Below are positions 48,354 to 57,081 of a stretch of 64,000 nucleotides of DNA, piece by piece. Below the pieces are notes generated by a model. That model was given only the letters and a program-made list of their open reading frames with translations, was not told where the DNA came from and ran no database searches. Each line of letters begins with the position of its first letter. The first letter of the stretch is position 1. This stretch comes from Acholeplasma laidlawii_A (GTDB lineage: Bacteria; Bacillota_I; Bacilli_A; Acholeplasmatales; Acholeplasmataceae). The stretch lies in NCBI RefSeq assembly GCF_030166555.2, contig NZ_CP126461.2. One strand, 5' to 3'. A program made the translations under genes and the position numbers.

Positions 48354-49069
48354 GTATTTGCTCCGTTTCTTACAACTGTACCGATGTCTTCTCCTTTAGC
48401 TGCCTTTAAAATGTTGCCAGGTTTATTCATATCAAATACAAGTATTTCGATATGATTGTCCTTGCAAAGACTTGCTGCTGTAGAATCCATGATTTGTAAA
48501 TTTTTTTCTAGGACTTGTTGATGTGATACTTGTCTTAAAAGTACAGCATCACTAAATTTATTAGGGTCTTTATCATAGACACCATCTACACCATTTTTGG
48601 CCATTAAGATAACATCGCTATCTAATTCAGCTGCACGTAGTGCTGCTGTTGTATCAGTTGAAAAATATGGAGATCCTGTACCACCTGCTAATATGACTAC
48701 ACGTCCTTTTTCAAAGTGTCTTAATGCACGTCTTCGAATATAAGGTTCAGCTACAGCTGCAATTTGTAGTGCTGTCATCACACGGCTTGGAATTTCAATT
48801 GCTTCAAGTGCGTCTTGTAGGGCTAAACTGTTCATGATCGTACCTAGCATACCCATGTAGTCTGCTTGGGCACGGTCCATACCGAGTTCTTCACCAGTCT
48901 TACCACGCCATAAATTACCTGCACCGACAACGACAGCAACTTCAATACCAGCGTTACGTACAGTTTTAATTTCTTGAGCAATCTTTTTAACTGTTTTAGG
49001 ATCGATGCCGTATTGGCCATCTCCCTTTAAAGCTTCTCCAGATATTTTTAAAATGATTCGACGATACAT
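48350..49069 (-). CDS. pyrH: UMP kinase
   Basis: Hexameric kinase of 239 residues that makes UDP from UMP and controls the pyrimidine supply. It opens YRRIILKISGEALKG and has VVGAGNLWRGK, AGGTGSPYFSTDTTAALRA (split) and KNGVDGVYDKDPN. Start is ATG 49069 behind AGGGG, not the TTG nine bases earlier. Part of the rpsB-tsf-pyrH-frr unit. Confidence 0.96.
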   Translation of the reverse strand: MYRRIILKISGEALKGDGQYGIDPKTVKKIAQEIKTVRNAGIEVAVVVGAGNLWRGKTGEELGMDRAQADYMGMLGTIMNSLALQDALEAIEIPSRVMTALQIAAVAEPYIRRRALRHFEKGRVVILAGGTGSPYFSTDTTAALRAAELDSDVILMAKNGVDGVYDKDPNKFSDAVLLRQVSHQQVLEKNLQIMDSTAASLCKDNHIEILVFDMNKPGNILKAAKGEDIGTVVRNGANT

Positions 49070-49096
49070 TGGATTCAACCCCTTTTTAAAAGAATT

Positions 49097-49987
49097 TTAT
49101 TTGTTTACTTGTGCCATTACTTCTGCTGCAAAATCGTCTACTCTCTTTTCAATACCTTCACCAACTTCTAAACGTACATAACTTAAGATGTTGTTGTTAG
49201 CTGATTTTAAGTAATTAGCAACAGTAACTGATGGGTCTTTTACAAATCCTTGGTCTAATAATACAATTTCTTGTAATACTTTGTTTAAGCGACCTTGTAA
49301 AATACCATTTAAAATCTTTTCTGGTTTTCCTTGTAGTGATTCATCATTTGCTATTTGTTCTGAAATTACTTTTGTTTCAACATCAATAGTAGATTGATTT
49401 ACATCATTTCTACTTAAAAATTGAGGGTTAAACACTGTAATGTGCATAGCTAAATCTTTAGCTAATTCTTCGTTTGGTGTTTCTAAGACAGTTAATACAG
49501 AGATACGTCCACCCATATGTTTGTAAGCACCAAAGCCTTGAGTATCAGACTTCTTAACACGTATTACACGTCTTAAAGAAATTTTTTCTCCGATTGTAGC
49601 TGTTGCACCTAATACAACTTCTTCAACTGTTTTACCTGAAGCGTCTTTTAACGCTAAAGCTTCTTCAGCTGATGCTACATTAGATTCAATAAATAAGTTA
49701 CCTAATCCTTCGATTAGATCTGTAAATTGTTTGTTTTTAGCAACAAAGTCTGTTTCTGAGTTTAACTCAAATAATACAGCCTCATTACCTTTAACTACAA
49801 CTGAAGTTAAACCTTCTGCTGCAATTCTATCCGCTTTTTTAGCTGCTTTAGCAATCCCTTTTTCTCTTAAAAGTGTTGCTGCTGCTTCAATATCTCCATT
49901 AGTATCTTCTAATGCTTTTTTGCAGTCTAACATACCTGCACCGGTTTTTTGTCTAAGCTCTTTAACCATAGCTGCTGTAATCGTCAT
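49097..49987 (-). CDS. tsf: Elongation factor Ts
   Basis: Nucleotide exchange factor of 296 residues for EF-Tu. The N-terminal UBA-like part has LRQKTGAGMLDCKKAL (11-26) and the TDFVAKN loop (about 79-85) that removes the nucleotide. Normal length. Follows rpsB with a hairpin between them. Confidence 0.97.
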   Translation of the reverse strand: MTITAAMVKELRQKTGAGMLDCKKALEDTNGDIEAAATLLREKGIAKAAKKADRIAAEGLTSVVVKGNEAVLFELNSETDFVAKNKQFTDLIEGLGNLFIESNVASAEEALALKDASGKTVEEVVLGATATIGEKISLRRVIRVKKSDTQGFGAYKHMGGRISVLTVLETPNEELAKDLAMHITVFNPQFLSRNDVNQSTIDVETKVISEQIANDESLQGKPEKILNGILQGRLNKVLQEIVLLDQGFVKDPSVTVANYLKSANNNILSYVRLEVGEGIEKRVDDFAAEVMAQVNK

Positions 49988-50051
49988 TATTTAGTTCTCC
50001 TTAACTTGTTTATCAATATTATTATACTATAAGTTATTATATTTTTATAAA

Positions 50052-50081
50052 ATAAAGGGATGATATATTCATCCCCTTTGT
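50052..50081 (-). terminator. Hairpin between rpsB and tsf (partial terminator)
   Basis: Minus strand stem AAAGGGGATGA / TCATCCCTTT then ATTTTATAA. As in E. coli, this may lower tsf relative to rpsB. Confidence 0.7.
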
Positions 50082-50086
50082 AAATA

Positions 50087-51127
50087 TTACTTGCTTAAAG
50101 CTTCAACTAATTCAGCTTTTCTTAATTTTGAGTAATTTTCAATTCCCTTTGCTTTTGCTAGTTCTTTTAATTCAGCAACTTTCAAAGTGGATAAGTCTTC
50201 AGTTGGTTTTACTTCTGCTACTACTTTTGGAGCAACTTTAGCTTCTACTTTAACTTCTTGTTTAGCTTCTACTTTAGCTTCTGCCTTAACTTCAGCTTTA
50301 ACTTCTACTTTAGCTTCATGTCTAGGTGCTGCTTTATCAAATCTTGGTTTATGTTCAGGACGGTTTTGTCTTGGTTTTTGTGATGGTTTTCTTGGTTCGT
50401 CTTGTTCAAATGGTGCATTTTCTTCATCTTCATATTTTTCAACAACACCACCATTAGCTTCAACAACCGCATTTGCCATTACCCAAGTTAATAGTTTAAC
50501 TGCACGGATTGCATCATCGTTTGCTGGAATAATGTAGTCTACTAAATCTGGGTCACAGTTTGTATCTACAATACCAAATACAGGAATACCTAATTTACGT
50601 GCTTCTTTAACTGCGATTTCTTCAGTTCTTGGATCTACTACGAATAGTGCTTGTGGTATACGTTGCATATCTTTAATACCACCTAAGAATCTTTCAAGTT
50701 TAATACGTTGTCTTGATAGACCTAACACTTCTTTTTTAGGTAACTTAGCCCATGTACCATCAGCTTCTGCTGCGTAAAGGCTATGTAATAATTTAATACG
50801 TTGTCTAATTGTTTTGAAGTTTGTTAAAGTTCCACCTAACCATCTGTGATCAACATAAAATTGACCTGCACGGATTGCTTCTTCTTTAATTGCTTCTGAT
50901 GCTTGTTTCTTAGTACCTACAAATAGTACTGTACCGCCATCTTTAGCGATGTCATATAAAGCTGCATAAGCTTTTTCGATTTCTAAAGCTGTACGCTTTA
51001 AATCGATAATGTGAATATCTTTACGTGATGTAAAGATGTAAGGAGCCATTTTAGGGTTCCATCTTCTAGTTTGGTGACCGAAATGTACACCAGACTCTAA
51101 GAGTTGTTTCATTGATACTACTGCCAT
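50087..51127 (-). CDS. rpsB: Ribosomal protein S2 with a long K/E/A-rich tail and SAP-like end
   Basis: Small-subunit protein of 346 residues. The usual S2 fold fills 1-230, with GVHFGHQTRRWNPKM (13-27), LGGTLTNFKTI and the end motif IIPANDDAIRA. Beyond about 232 is an acidic then basic linker, a Lys/Glu/Ala/Val repeat (271-306, VEVKAEVKAEAKVEAKQEV) and a SAP/Rho-N-like helix pair (STLKVAELKELAKAKGIENY at 313-332, then SKLRKAELVEAL). The tail adds about 100 residues to the usual length. Strong promoter and 115-base leader upstream. Confidence 0.95.
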   Translation of the reverse strand: MAVVSMKQLLESGVHFGHQTRRWNPKMAPYIFTSRKDIHIIDLKRTALEIEKAYAALYDIAKDGGTVLFVGTKKQASEAIKEEAIRAGQFYVDHRWLGGTLTNFKTIRQRIKLLHSLYAAEADGTWAKLPKKEVLGLSRQRIKLERFLGGIKDMQRIPQALFVVDPRTEEIAVKEARKLGIPVFGIVDTNCDPDLVDYIIPANDDAIRAVKLLTWVMANAVVEANGGVVEKYEDEENAPFEQDEPRKPSQKPRQNRPEHKPRFDKAAPRHEAKVEVKAEVKAEAKVEAKQEVKVEAKVAPKVVAEVKPTEDLSTLKVAELKELAKAKGIENYSKLRKAELVEALSK

Positions 51128-51249
51128 TTAATATACTTCCTTTCGATTTTTAGTTTTTTTCCTCTGCAACACTTTTACACTTATGCCACCATACGACGTA
51201 TAGCACCTGACATAAGAAACATGTTACATGTGTATTTAACAGCCTACTT

Positions 51250-51278
51250 AATATACCATATTCATATATGTTTTGCAA
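51250..51278 (-). promoter_or_regulatory. rpsB promoter; leader of about 115 nt
   Basis: Minus-strand TTGCAA (51278-51273) and TATATT (51255-51250) are 17 bases apart, with TG before the -10. The leader contains an imperfect hairpin around CTATACGTCGTATGG (about 51188-51202) that could bind S2; this is speculative. Confidence 0.6.
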
Positions 51279-51336
51279 CAAATTATTGCATCTTTTTACC
51301 AAAAAATGTTAAATACCATATTTATACGAATTTTAA

Positions 51337-51777
51337 TTATTGACCTGAACTACCAAACCCACCAGTACGTTCATTTGAACTCTCATCATCACTTGTAATG
51401 AGGTATTTTTGGAAAACACCCTGAGCAACACGTTCACCTTTTTGAATGACTGCATCACTTTGACCAAAATTAAATAACGGGATCATAATATGTCCTTCAT
51501 TATTTGGGTTGTTATAATAATCTTTATCGATAATTCCAACCGCATTTGACATAATTAACCCTTTTTTAATACCTAATGAAGATCTTGGATAAATCATAAG
51601 TGCTTCGTTTTCTAACATATCTACTTTTAAACCTGTATCAATTAATTGAATCGTACCTGGTTTAATTACGTAATCTGCAGCACTTTCGATATCATAGCCT
51701 GCACTATATTTAGTCGCTCTTTTAGGTATATTGATAGTTTTATCTTTAAAACTTGTAACTACTTCAAATTTTCTCAT
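51337..51777 (-). CDS. dut: dUTP diphosphatase
   Basis: Trimeric enzyme of 146 residues that breaks dUTP to dUMP, keeping uracil out of DNA. Motifs are seen in order: AGYDIESAADY, YPRSSLGIKKG, NAVGIIDKDYYN, GERVAQGVF and the C-terminal RTGGFGSSG arm. Last gene of trmFO-xerC-nudix-dut. GAGGTAAG precedes the ATG. It complements the ung gene 5 kb away. Confidence 0.95.
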   Translation of the reverse strand: MRKFEVVTSFKDKTINIPKRATKYSAGYDIESAADYVIKPGTIQLIDTGLKVDMLENEALMIYPRSSLGIKKGLIMSNAVGIIDKDYYNNPNNEGHIMIPLFNFGQSDAVIQKGERVAQGVFQKYLITSDDESSNERTGGFGSSGQ

Positions 51778-51787
51778 ATGCTTACCT

Positions 51788-52303
51788 CTAAATTTTTTTA
51801 AGTGACTCTAATACCTTAATCTCTCTAGGTAAAACAGTCTTCATGCCTCTTTTTTTATTTAACTTACTCATAGATAATTGATTAATATGTATGGCTTCAT
51901 CAATTGAAACCCAAACCGGTTCTACACCGTGTTCTTTTTCTCTATCTGCTAAATCTTGTTCACCAAAGTTTGATACTTCAACTACATAGTAATAAGATGT
52001 TTGAAGATACACAGTTGGTCTATTTGAAATACCATATCTCTTTTCTTCAATATAACCATAAGGTTTTATATTAAAGACATCACTCGCACCAATTTCTTCT
52101 TTAACTTCTCTTTTAAGTGCACTGATGTGATCTTCACCTTTTTTCATACCACCACCTGGAAAGGTATAGTCTTTAAAGGTTGGTGAATAGACCATAAGTA
52201 ACTTATTGTTGTTACAAATTATCGCCCTAATGGTAGTTCTAGTTTTATCTATAACTAAATCTTCGGTACCTTCTTCAATTATAATTTCACTTAGTTTTCT
52301 CAT
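51788..52303 (-). CDS. NUDIX hydrolase
   Basis: Protein of 171 residues with the Nudix box GGGMKKGEDHISALKREVKEEIGA (about 50-73, G-x5-E-x7-REVxEExG pattern). It likely splits a nucleoside diphosphate linked to another group; the substrate is unknown. Overlaps xerC by 17 bases and sits ten bases before dut, so it is within the same operon. Confidence 0.9.
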   Translation of the reverse strand: MRKLSEIIIEEGTEDLVIDKTRTTIRAIICNNNKLLMVYSPTFKDYTFPGGGMKKGEDHISALKREVKEEIGASDVFNIKPYGYIEEKRYGISNRPTVYLQTSYYYVVEVSNFGEQDLADREKEHGVEPVWVSIDEAIHINQLSMSKLNKKRGMKTVLPREIKVLESLKKI

Positions 52304-53207
52304 TATGTTGATTCCTTGGATGCGTCTGCATATATTTTTCTTTTAATTGTTCTTTTGAAACGTGTGTATAAATTTGAGTGGATTTTAAATGCTCATGACC
52401 TAGGAGTTCTTGTACAACTCTTAAATCTGCACCATGATTTAACATCGTAGTAGCAAAAGCATGTCTTAACATATGCGGATGTATCGCATAAGTTTCACCA
52501 CTATCTTTAATCAATTGATTTAAGATAACTCTTAAACCTCTTACCGTAAGTGGTCCACCCTTATAATTTATAAACAGTTTTTGTTGATTGGTATCATCAC
52601 CCTTAGAAAGTAGGGTGACTCTTACAAACGATAGATAATGTCTAATTTCTTCAATTAACTTATCATGTAAGATGATATATCTATCTTTCTTACCCTTACC
52701 ATGGATAAGTATTTGACCACTGGATAAATAAATATCTTTAATTTCTAAATTAATAAGTTCACTTGCACGAACACCACAACTATATAGTAAATCTAAAATG
52801 ACTAGATTTCTATAACCTAATGGCTTTGATGTGTCAATAGAATCAAATAAATAATTGATAGCCTCATCATCAATAATATGTGGCAAGGTTTTAGCTACTT
52901 TAGGTGCTTTAATATCACTAAAGATGTTTTCTTCTATAAGTTCTTTAAATATTAAATAATTGTAAAAGTTCTTTAAACTAGATAGTTTTCTAGCAATCGA
53001 TTTTTTCTTAAAGTCTTGATTATCTAAATAAGATATATAATTACGTGCTAAACGGGGTCGTCTAGCACCTAATAAATCTTTAGCTAGCCCCTCTTTGATT
53101 AAAAAATCCTCGAACCCTTTAACATCATTGATATAACTTATGGCTGTGTGTTCACTAAAGTTTTTCTCAATGATGAGATAATCTTTATAATCAGAGATAA
53201 TATCCAT
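52287..53207 (-). CDS. xerC: Tyrosine recombinase XerC
   Basis: Site-specific recombinase of 306 residues that resolves chromosome dimers with XerD. Catalytic residues visible: Arg147 (SCGVRASE), Lys in the beta-hairpin GKGKKDR, His245 and Arg248 (HPHMLRHAFATT), His271 (LLGHEHL) and Tyr280. The order trmFO-xerC matches Bacillus (gid-codV), which is why I chose XerC over XerD. Two bases separate it from trmFO; stop is TGA. Confidence 0.92.
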   Translation of the reverse strand: MDIISDYKDYLIIEKNFSEHTAISYINDVKGFEDFLIKEGLAKDLLGARRPRLARNYISYLDNQDFKKKSIARKLSSLKNFYNYLIFKELIEENIFSDIKAPKVAKTLPHIIDDEAINYLFDSIDTSKPLGYRNLVILDLLYSCGVRASELINLEIKDIYLSSGQILIHGKGKKDRYIILHDKLIEEIRHYLSFVRVTLLSKGDDTNQQKLFINYKGGPLTVRGLRVILNQLIKDSGETYAIHPHMLRHAFATTMLNHGADLRVVQELLGHEHLKSTQIYTHVSKEQLKEKYMQTHPRNQHNEKTK

Positions 53208-53208
53208 A

Positions 53209-54492
53209 TTAGATACCTCCTTTAATATATTCCTTTAGTGCATTGATCGAACGATCATGATACATTTGTTTTCTTACAGTCTTATGTGCTTCTATTTGAT
53301 CAAATAAACCAAAGTTTGCATTCATAGGTACAAAGTACTGATGATAGTTTGAAATATAACGTGCCATCGCACCCATCATCGTATCTACTGGTAAAGGTCT
53401 AATTTCACCTTGAGTTAATAAATTATGTAAATTGATTGCAACATTTAATCCAGATGCAGCAGATTCAATGTAACCTTCTACGCCAGAAATTTGTCCAGCA
53501 AAGAACCATTTTGGAATATCTCTAACTTGGAATGCATTATTTAAATGTTTTGGAGATTCTAAATATGTATTTTTATGAATGACACCATATCTGAGTATTT
53601 CAGCATTTTCTAAACCAGGTATCATTTGGATCACTCGTTTTTGGTCGCCCCACTTCATGTGGGTTTGAAAACCAACCATATTATACATCGTCTTATTGAC
53701 GTCATCTTGTCTGAGTTGAACAACGGCATAAGGTTTTTCACCATTAGGTTTAGTTAAACCAACCGGTTTAAGTGGACCAAAGCGTAGGGTATCAATACCA
53801 CGTTTACCCATGTCTTCAACAGGCATACAACCTTCAAATACATTGTTTTCAAAGTCTTTAGGTGCAACCGATTCTGCAGTCATTAACGCCTTATAGAATT
53901 CTAAATATTCTTGTTTATTCATTGGACAGTTAATATATGCAGCTTCATCTTTATCATATCTAGATTTTAGATAAGCAATATCCATGTTGATGGATTTTGC
54001 ATCAATAATTGGTGCAACCGCATCAAAGAAGTTTAAGCTTTCTAAATGTAGATGGTCTTGGATTTGTTTTGAGAGTAAATCAGAAGCTAGTGGACCTGCT
54101 GCAATAATGGTATATTCATCTGGATTTAGTGATGTAACTTCTTCATGAATGACTTCAATATTTTCATGGTTCTTAATCTTTTCAGTTACATATTCAGAAA
54201 ATAAATTTCTGTCGACTGCAAGGCTACTACCTGCAGGTACTTTATGTATATGTGCTGCTTCTAATATAAGCGAGTTAAAATGTGTCATTTCAACTTTTAA
54301 AAGACCCACAGCATTGAGTGGATCGTTTGATCTAAATGAGTTTGAACATACGAGTTCTGCAAAGTTTTTAGTGACATGAGCAGGTGTGTTCTTTTTAGGT
54401 CTCATTTCATATAGTTTTACTTTATAGCCTTTATTTGCTAAATAATAGGCTGCTTCACTGCCGGCTAGTCCGGCACCAATAATTTTTATCAT
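53209..54492 (-). CDS. trmFO: Methylenetetrahydrofolate-tRNA (uracil-5-) methyltransferase
   Basis: FAD enzyme of 427 residues that makes m5U54 in tRNA with methylene-THF as the carbon source. The FAD motif GAGLAGSEAAYYLANKG is at 6-22, and the length fits TrmFO (about 430-440) and not MnmG (about 620). Motifs VCSNSFRSNDPLNAVGLL and SGVEGYIESAASGLNVA are typical. Its use of folate fits the nearby folate-type transporter. First gene of its operon. Confidence 0.95.
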   Translation of the reverse strand: MIKIIGAGLAGSEAAYYLANKGYKVKLYEMRPKKNTPAHVTKNFAELVCSNSFRSNDPLNAVGLLKVEMTHFNSLILEAAHIHKVPAGSSLAVDRNLFSEYVTEKIKNHENIEVIHEEVTSLNPDEYTIIAAGPLASDLLSKQIQDHLHLESLNFFDAVAPIIDAKSINMDIAYLKSRYDKDEAAYINCPMNKQEYLEFYKALMTAESVAPKDFENNVFEGCMPVEDMGKRGIDTLRFGPLKPVGLTKPNGEKPYAVVQLRQDDVNKTMYNMVGFQTHMKWGDQKRVIQMIPGLENAEILRYGVIHKNTYLESPKHLNNAFQVRDIPKWFFAGQISGVEGYIESAASGLNVAINLHNLLTQGEIRPLPVDTMMGAMARYISNYHQYFVPMNANFGLFDQIEAHKTVRKQMYHDRSINALKEYIKGGI

Positions 54493-54588
54493 ATTTTCAC
54501 CACCTTGATTATAACATGAAACATTTGTTTATATTTTGGTATAATTGTAATAAAGAAAAAATACTTTAGAATCAAGGAGATGAATTAT

Positions 54589-55263
54589 ATGAAGTTGAAA
54601 GCCTATTTGGCAGAATTTATTGGAGCTTTCGCTCTAGTTTTAGTTGGTTCAACTGCTGCAGTATTAAACTTAGAATTATCTAGTATTGCTTTAGCATTTG
54701 GTCTTATTCTTATGGCTATGATTTATGCAGTAGGTTCAACATCAGGAGGACACTTTAATCCGGCGGTATCGTTTGCGATGGCATTGACTAAAAGATTATC
54801 TTGGAAAGATTTTGGAATGTATAGTTTCTTCCAATTACTTGGTTCATTAATCGCAGTGTTATGTTTAGTACCATTTGTTGGTGATTTATCTAATTTAGGT
54901 GCGAATCAAATATTTGGTGACTTTGGTGGTCAAACAGGTGTCTTAATTTTGTTATTAGGTGTTTTAGTTGAAGTCATTGGTACATTCTTATTTGTCTTTG
55001 TGATCCTACGTGTTACAAAAGAACCAAATCTAAAGAGTCATGCAGGTTTAATTATTGGTTTAACACTTGCAGCACTTATTTATTTTACAGGTCCACTTAC
55101 AAATGCAGGTTTAAACCCAGTTCGTTCTATCTTCTCTGGACTATTTCAAGGTGGTAAAGCATTAGAACAAGTTTGGATATTTATTGTAGGACCTATGATT
55201 GGTGCATTTTTAGCTGCTGTTGCTGCACCGTATTTTGATCAAGTGCCTGAAGAAAAGGCTTAA
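54589..55263 (+). CDS. MIP-family channel (aquaporin, AqpZ type)
   Basis: Membrane channel of 224 residues with six helices and the two half-helix loops GGHFNPAVSFA (about 56-66) and NAGLNPVRSIFSG (about 177-189). The second loop has NPVR, keeping the selectivity Arg, and the residues around it fit a water channel better than a glycerol facilitator; this is an estimate. The start is ATG 54589, nine bases after AAGGAG; ATG 54580 is too close. An extended -10 (TGGTATAAT at 54537-54545) precedes it. Confidence 0.9.
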   Translation: MKLKAYLAEFIGAFALVLVGSTAAVLNLELSSIALAFGLILMAMIYAVGSTSGGHFNPAVSFAMALTKRLSWKDFGMYSFFQLLGSLIAVLCLVPFVGDLSNLGANQIFGDFGGQTGVLILLLGVLVEVIGTFLFVFVILRVTKEPNLKSHAGLIIGLTLAALIYFTGPLTNAGLNPVRSIFSGLFQGGKALEQVWIFIVGPMIGAFLAAVAAPYFDQVPEEKA

Positions 55264-55269
55264 ATCCAT

Positions 55270-55647
55270 ATGTATAGGAAATATCTGTACTTAGTAAGTT
55301 TAATTCTACAAAGTATCCTACTTCTATTATTTATTATATTTTTAGTAGATACGCTTATAAGTTATCCTCAAGGTTTAAAGGTAAGTGACTTTATTTTCGC
55401 GTTTCTATACTTAGTAATCTTATTACTATTTACAATTTATCATTACAGAAGTCCTTATCATGAAATGAAGTCTGCTATCTATCTAGCCGCATACTATTTT
55501 TCACCAATTATAATAATCAGTTTATTTTATTTACTAGATCCTACATCATCATTAGGTGTTTATAATACATTGGATATCTTTATCTTTACTGTCTATGGTC
55601 TAAATGGTGTCGTCCATTTGCTTACTATTATTGGTAAAGAAATTTAG
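55270..55647 (+). CDS. Unrecognised four-helix membrane protein
   Basis: Protein of 125 residues with four hydrophobic segments (about 5-29, 39-57, 68-90 and 98-120). It starts six bases after the aquaporin stop, so they are cotranscribed. No family recognised. No clear SD beyond weak pairing (AATCC), so translation may be coupled. Confidence 0.7.
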   Translation: MYRKYLYLVSLILQSILLLLFIIFLVDTLISYPQGLKVSDFIFAFLYLVILLLFTIYHYRSPYHEMKSAIYLAAYYFSPIIIISLFYLLDPTSSLGVYNTLDIFIFTVYGLNGVVHLLTIIGKEI

Positions 55648-55661
55648 TTATAACAACAATA

Positions 55662-55708
55662 AAAAAAGCATTTGTCTTAATCATTAATTTGATTATCAAA
55701 TGCTTTTT
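55662..55708. terminator. Bidirectional terminator
   Basis: Outer stem AAAAGCATTTG / CAAATGCTTTT and inner AATCA / TGATT. Confidence 0.88.
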
Positions 55709-55745
55709 ATTTTTATGTATTTTTAGTACGCTTTTGTTCAAAGAA

Positions 55746-56279
55746 CTACATATATAGAGGTTCTAATCTCGTATTGACAGTAAATGTCACATAACTAATA
55801 ATGATAATGTTTACGGGCATCATCAGAAGTCTTAACGGTAGATTAGCTGTTGCATAAGTAATTGCACTATTTAGATTACTAGAATAGGCATAGCTACTTA
55901 AGAAACTGGCAAGTGTTGAAAAACTAGTAGCCATGATGTGTGAAACAATTACAGCTAGTAAAATGCGAACCCAGCCTGACTTTCTTCTTGCGATTAGATA
56001 AGGTATCACACCCCAACTAATAGCTTGTAGCGCAAACATAAAGTCATATGCAAATTGTGAACCACCTGCAAAAAAGCCTACCGCATCAGAGATAAAGCCC
56101 ATCATACCACCGTAGATTGGACCTAGTACAATTGAACCAACTACAAGTGGGATTGCATAAAAGGGAAATCCAAAGCTTTGATTTGCAGGGACAATGGATT
56201 TAAATAATATATCTAATACAATGGATAGTGCTGTTAAAACTGCAGCTAGTGTCAGTTTCCTTAAATTTTGTTTGCCCAT
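55746..56279 (-). CDS. folT: Folate-type ECF transporter S component
   Basis: Membrane substrate-capture protein of 177 residues with about five to six helices. ECF S-component features: KLTLAAVLTALSIVLDILFK (about 6-25) with the A-x3-A helix motif, and GPIYGGMMGFISDAVGFF (about 59-76). I name it FolT because of the THF-type riboswitch directly upstream; otherwise RibU or others would remain possible. The start is ATG 56279 behind AAGGAGGTC; the longer frame runs through the riboswitch. The ECF ATPases are not in this window. Confidence 0.88.
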   Translation of the reverse strand: MGKQNLRKLTLAAVLTALSIVLDILFKSIVPANQSFGFPFYAIPLVVGSIVLGPIYGGMMGFISDAVGFFAGGSQFAYDFMFALQAISWGVIPYLIARRKSGWVRILLAVIVSHIMATSFSTLASFLSSYAYSSNLNSAITYATANLPLRLLMMPVNIIIISYVTFTVNTRLEPLYM

Positions 56280-56301
56280 TAAAAAAGACCTCCTTAGTCG
56301 A

Positions 56302-56328
56302 GATCCACTTAAAAAATAAAAGCGGATC
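56302..56328 (-). other. Hairpin between the riboswitch and the folT SD
   Basis: Minus strand GATCCGCTT / AAGTGGATC with a loop of nine bases, one base after the aptamer and six bases before AAGGAGG. It has no T-run, so a translational rather than termination platform is more likely. Confidence 0.5.
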
Positions 56329-56329
56329 A

Positions 56330-56408
56330 GAAATATACACCGCCATAAATACTTATGTTCGTTCAACTAATCATCCACTAACCAGTTGACACTTGACGCA
56401 TATACCTC
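56330..56408 (-). promoter_or_regulatory. Tetrahydrofolate riboswitch upstream of folT
   Basis: The minus strand has the folT-motif cores GCGTCAAGTG (5' side) and GGCGGTG (3' side) within P1 arms GAGGTATAT / GTATATTTC. The spacing (about 79 nt) and the position before an S component fit the THF riboswitch. Called by eye, without a covariance search. Confidence 0.8.
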
Positions 56409-56425
56409 TAAATGAAATTATATCT

Positions 56426-56453
56426 ATTATACATTATTTAATATGCCAGTCAA
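56426..56453 (-). promoter_or_regulatory. folT promoter
   Basis: TTGACT (56453-56448) and TATAAT (56431-56426) on the minus strand, 16 bases apart, overlapping the 3' end of ung. Transcription would begin about ten bases before the aptamer. Confidence 0.75.
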
Positions 56454-57081
56454 CTGGATTGACATGATGCATAGTTAAATAATGATTTGCTTTTGAAAAA
56501 GGCTTAGAACCAAAAAATCCTAATCTTGCTGAAAAAGGTGATGGGTGAACACTTTCTAACACCATGTGTTTAGGGTTTGTTAAAAGTGGTTTGATGTCTT
56601 TTGCTTGATTTCCCCAAAGGATAAAGACAATCGGTTGATCTAATAAATTGATATGCTTTATCATTTGGTGTGTAAAAGTTTCCCAACCTTTATTTTTATG
56701 AGAAAGTGGTTTAGATGCTTCAACAGTTAAGACCGTATTAAGCAACAAAACACCCTGCCTAGCCCAGGATGTTAAATCACCTTTTGTTGATATATCGATA
56801 TTTAAATCATCTTTTAATTCTTTATATATGTTTTTTAAGCTAGGTGGTAGTTTTTCATTTAATGTTGAAAAACTTAAACCATGCGCTTGGTTTGGTCCAT
56901 GATATGGATCTTGACCAAGGATAACGACTTTAAGATTATTTACAGAAGTATATAAAAACGCGTTAAACCAATCCTCTTTTGGTGGATATATCGTTTCAGT
57001 CTTTGAACGCTCATCCAAAAAAGATATGAGATTTTTAAAATACGGCTTTATTAGTTCTTCATTCATCCAAGTTGTCCACAT
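56434..57081 (-). CDS. ung: Uracil-DNA glycosylase
   Basis: DNA-repair enzyme of about 215 residues that removes uracil from DNA. The active-site motif GQDPYHGPNQAHGLSFS and the HPSPFSARLGFFGSKPFS clamp are intact, with LLLNTVLTVE and FILWGNQAK. I set the start at ATG 57081 (MWTTWMNEEL), which aligns with other family N-termini and follows GGAG by 12 bases; ATG 57099 and 57066 are alternatives. Overlaps the signal peptidase gene. Confidence 0.95.
   Translation of the reverse strand: MWTTWMNEELIKPYFKNLISFLDERSKTETIYPPKEDWFNAFLYTSVNNLKVVILGQDPYHGPNQAHGLSFSTLNEKLPPSLKNIYKELKDDLNIDISTKGDLTSWARQGVLLLNTVLTVEASKPLSHKNKGWETFTHQMIKHINLLDQPIVFILWGNQAKDIKPLLTNPKHMVLESVHPSPFSARLGFFGSKPFSKANHYLTMHHVNPVDWHIK

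Noticed and set aside
52287..53207. Integrase of a mobile element
   Set aside because: It is inside a housekeeping operon with trmFO, as in Bacillus, with no attachment-site repeats around it.
53209..54492. MnmG (GidA) instead of TrmFO
   Set aside because: The length of 427 residues and the trmFO-xerC order fit TrmFO; MnmG is near 620.
55746..56366. Longer start for folT
   Set aside because: The extra codons lie in the riboswitch; AAGGAGG sits before ATG 56279.
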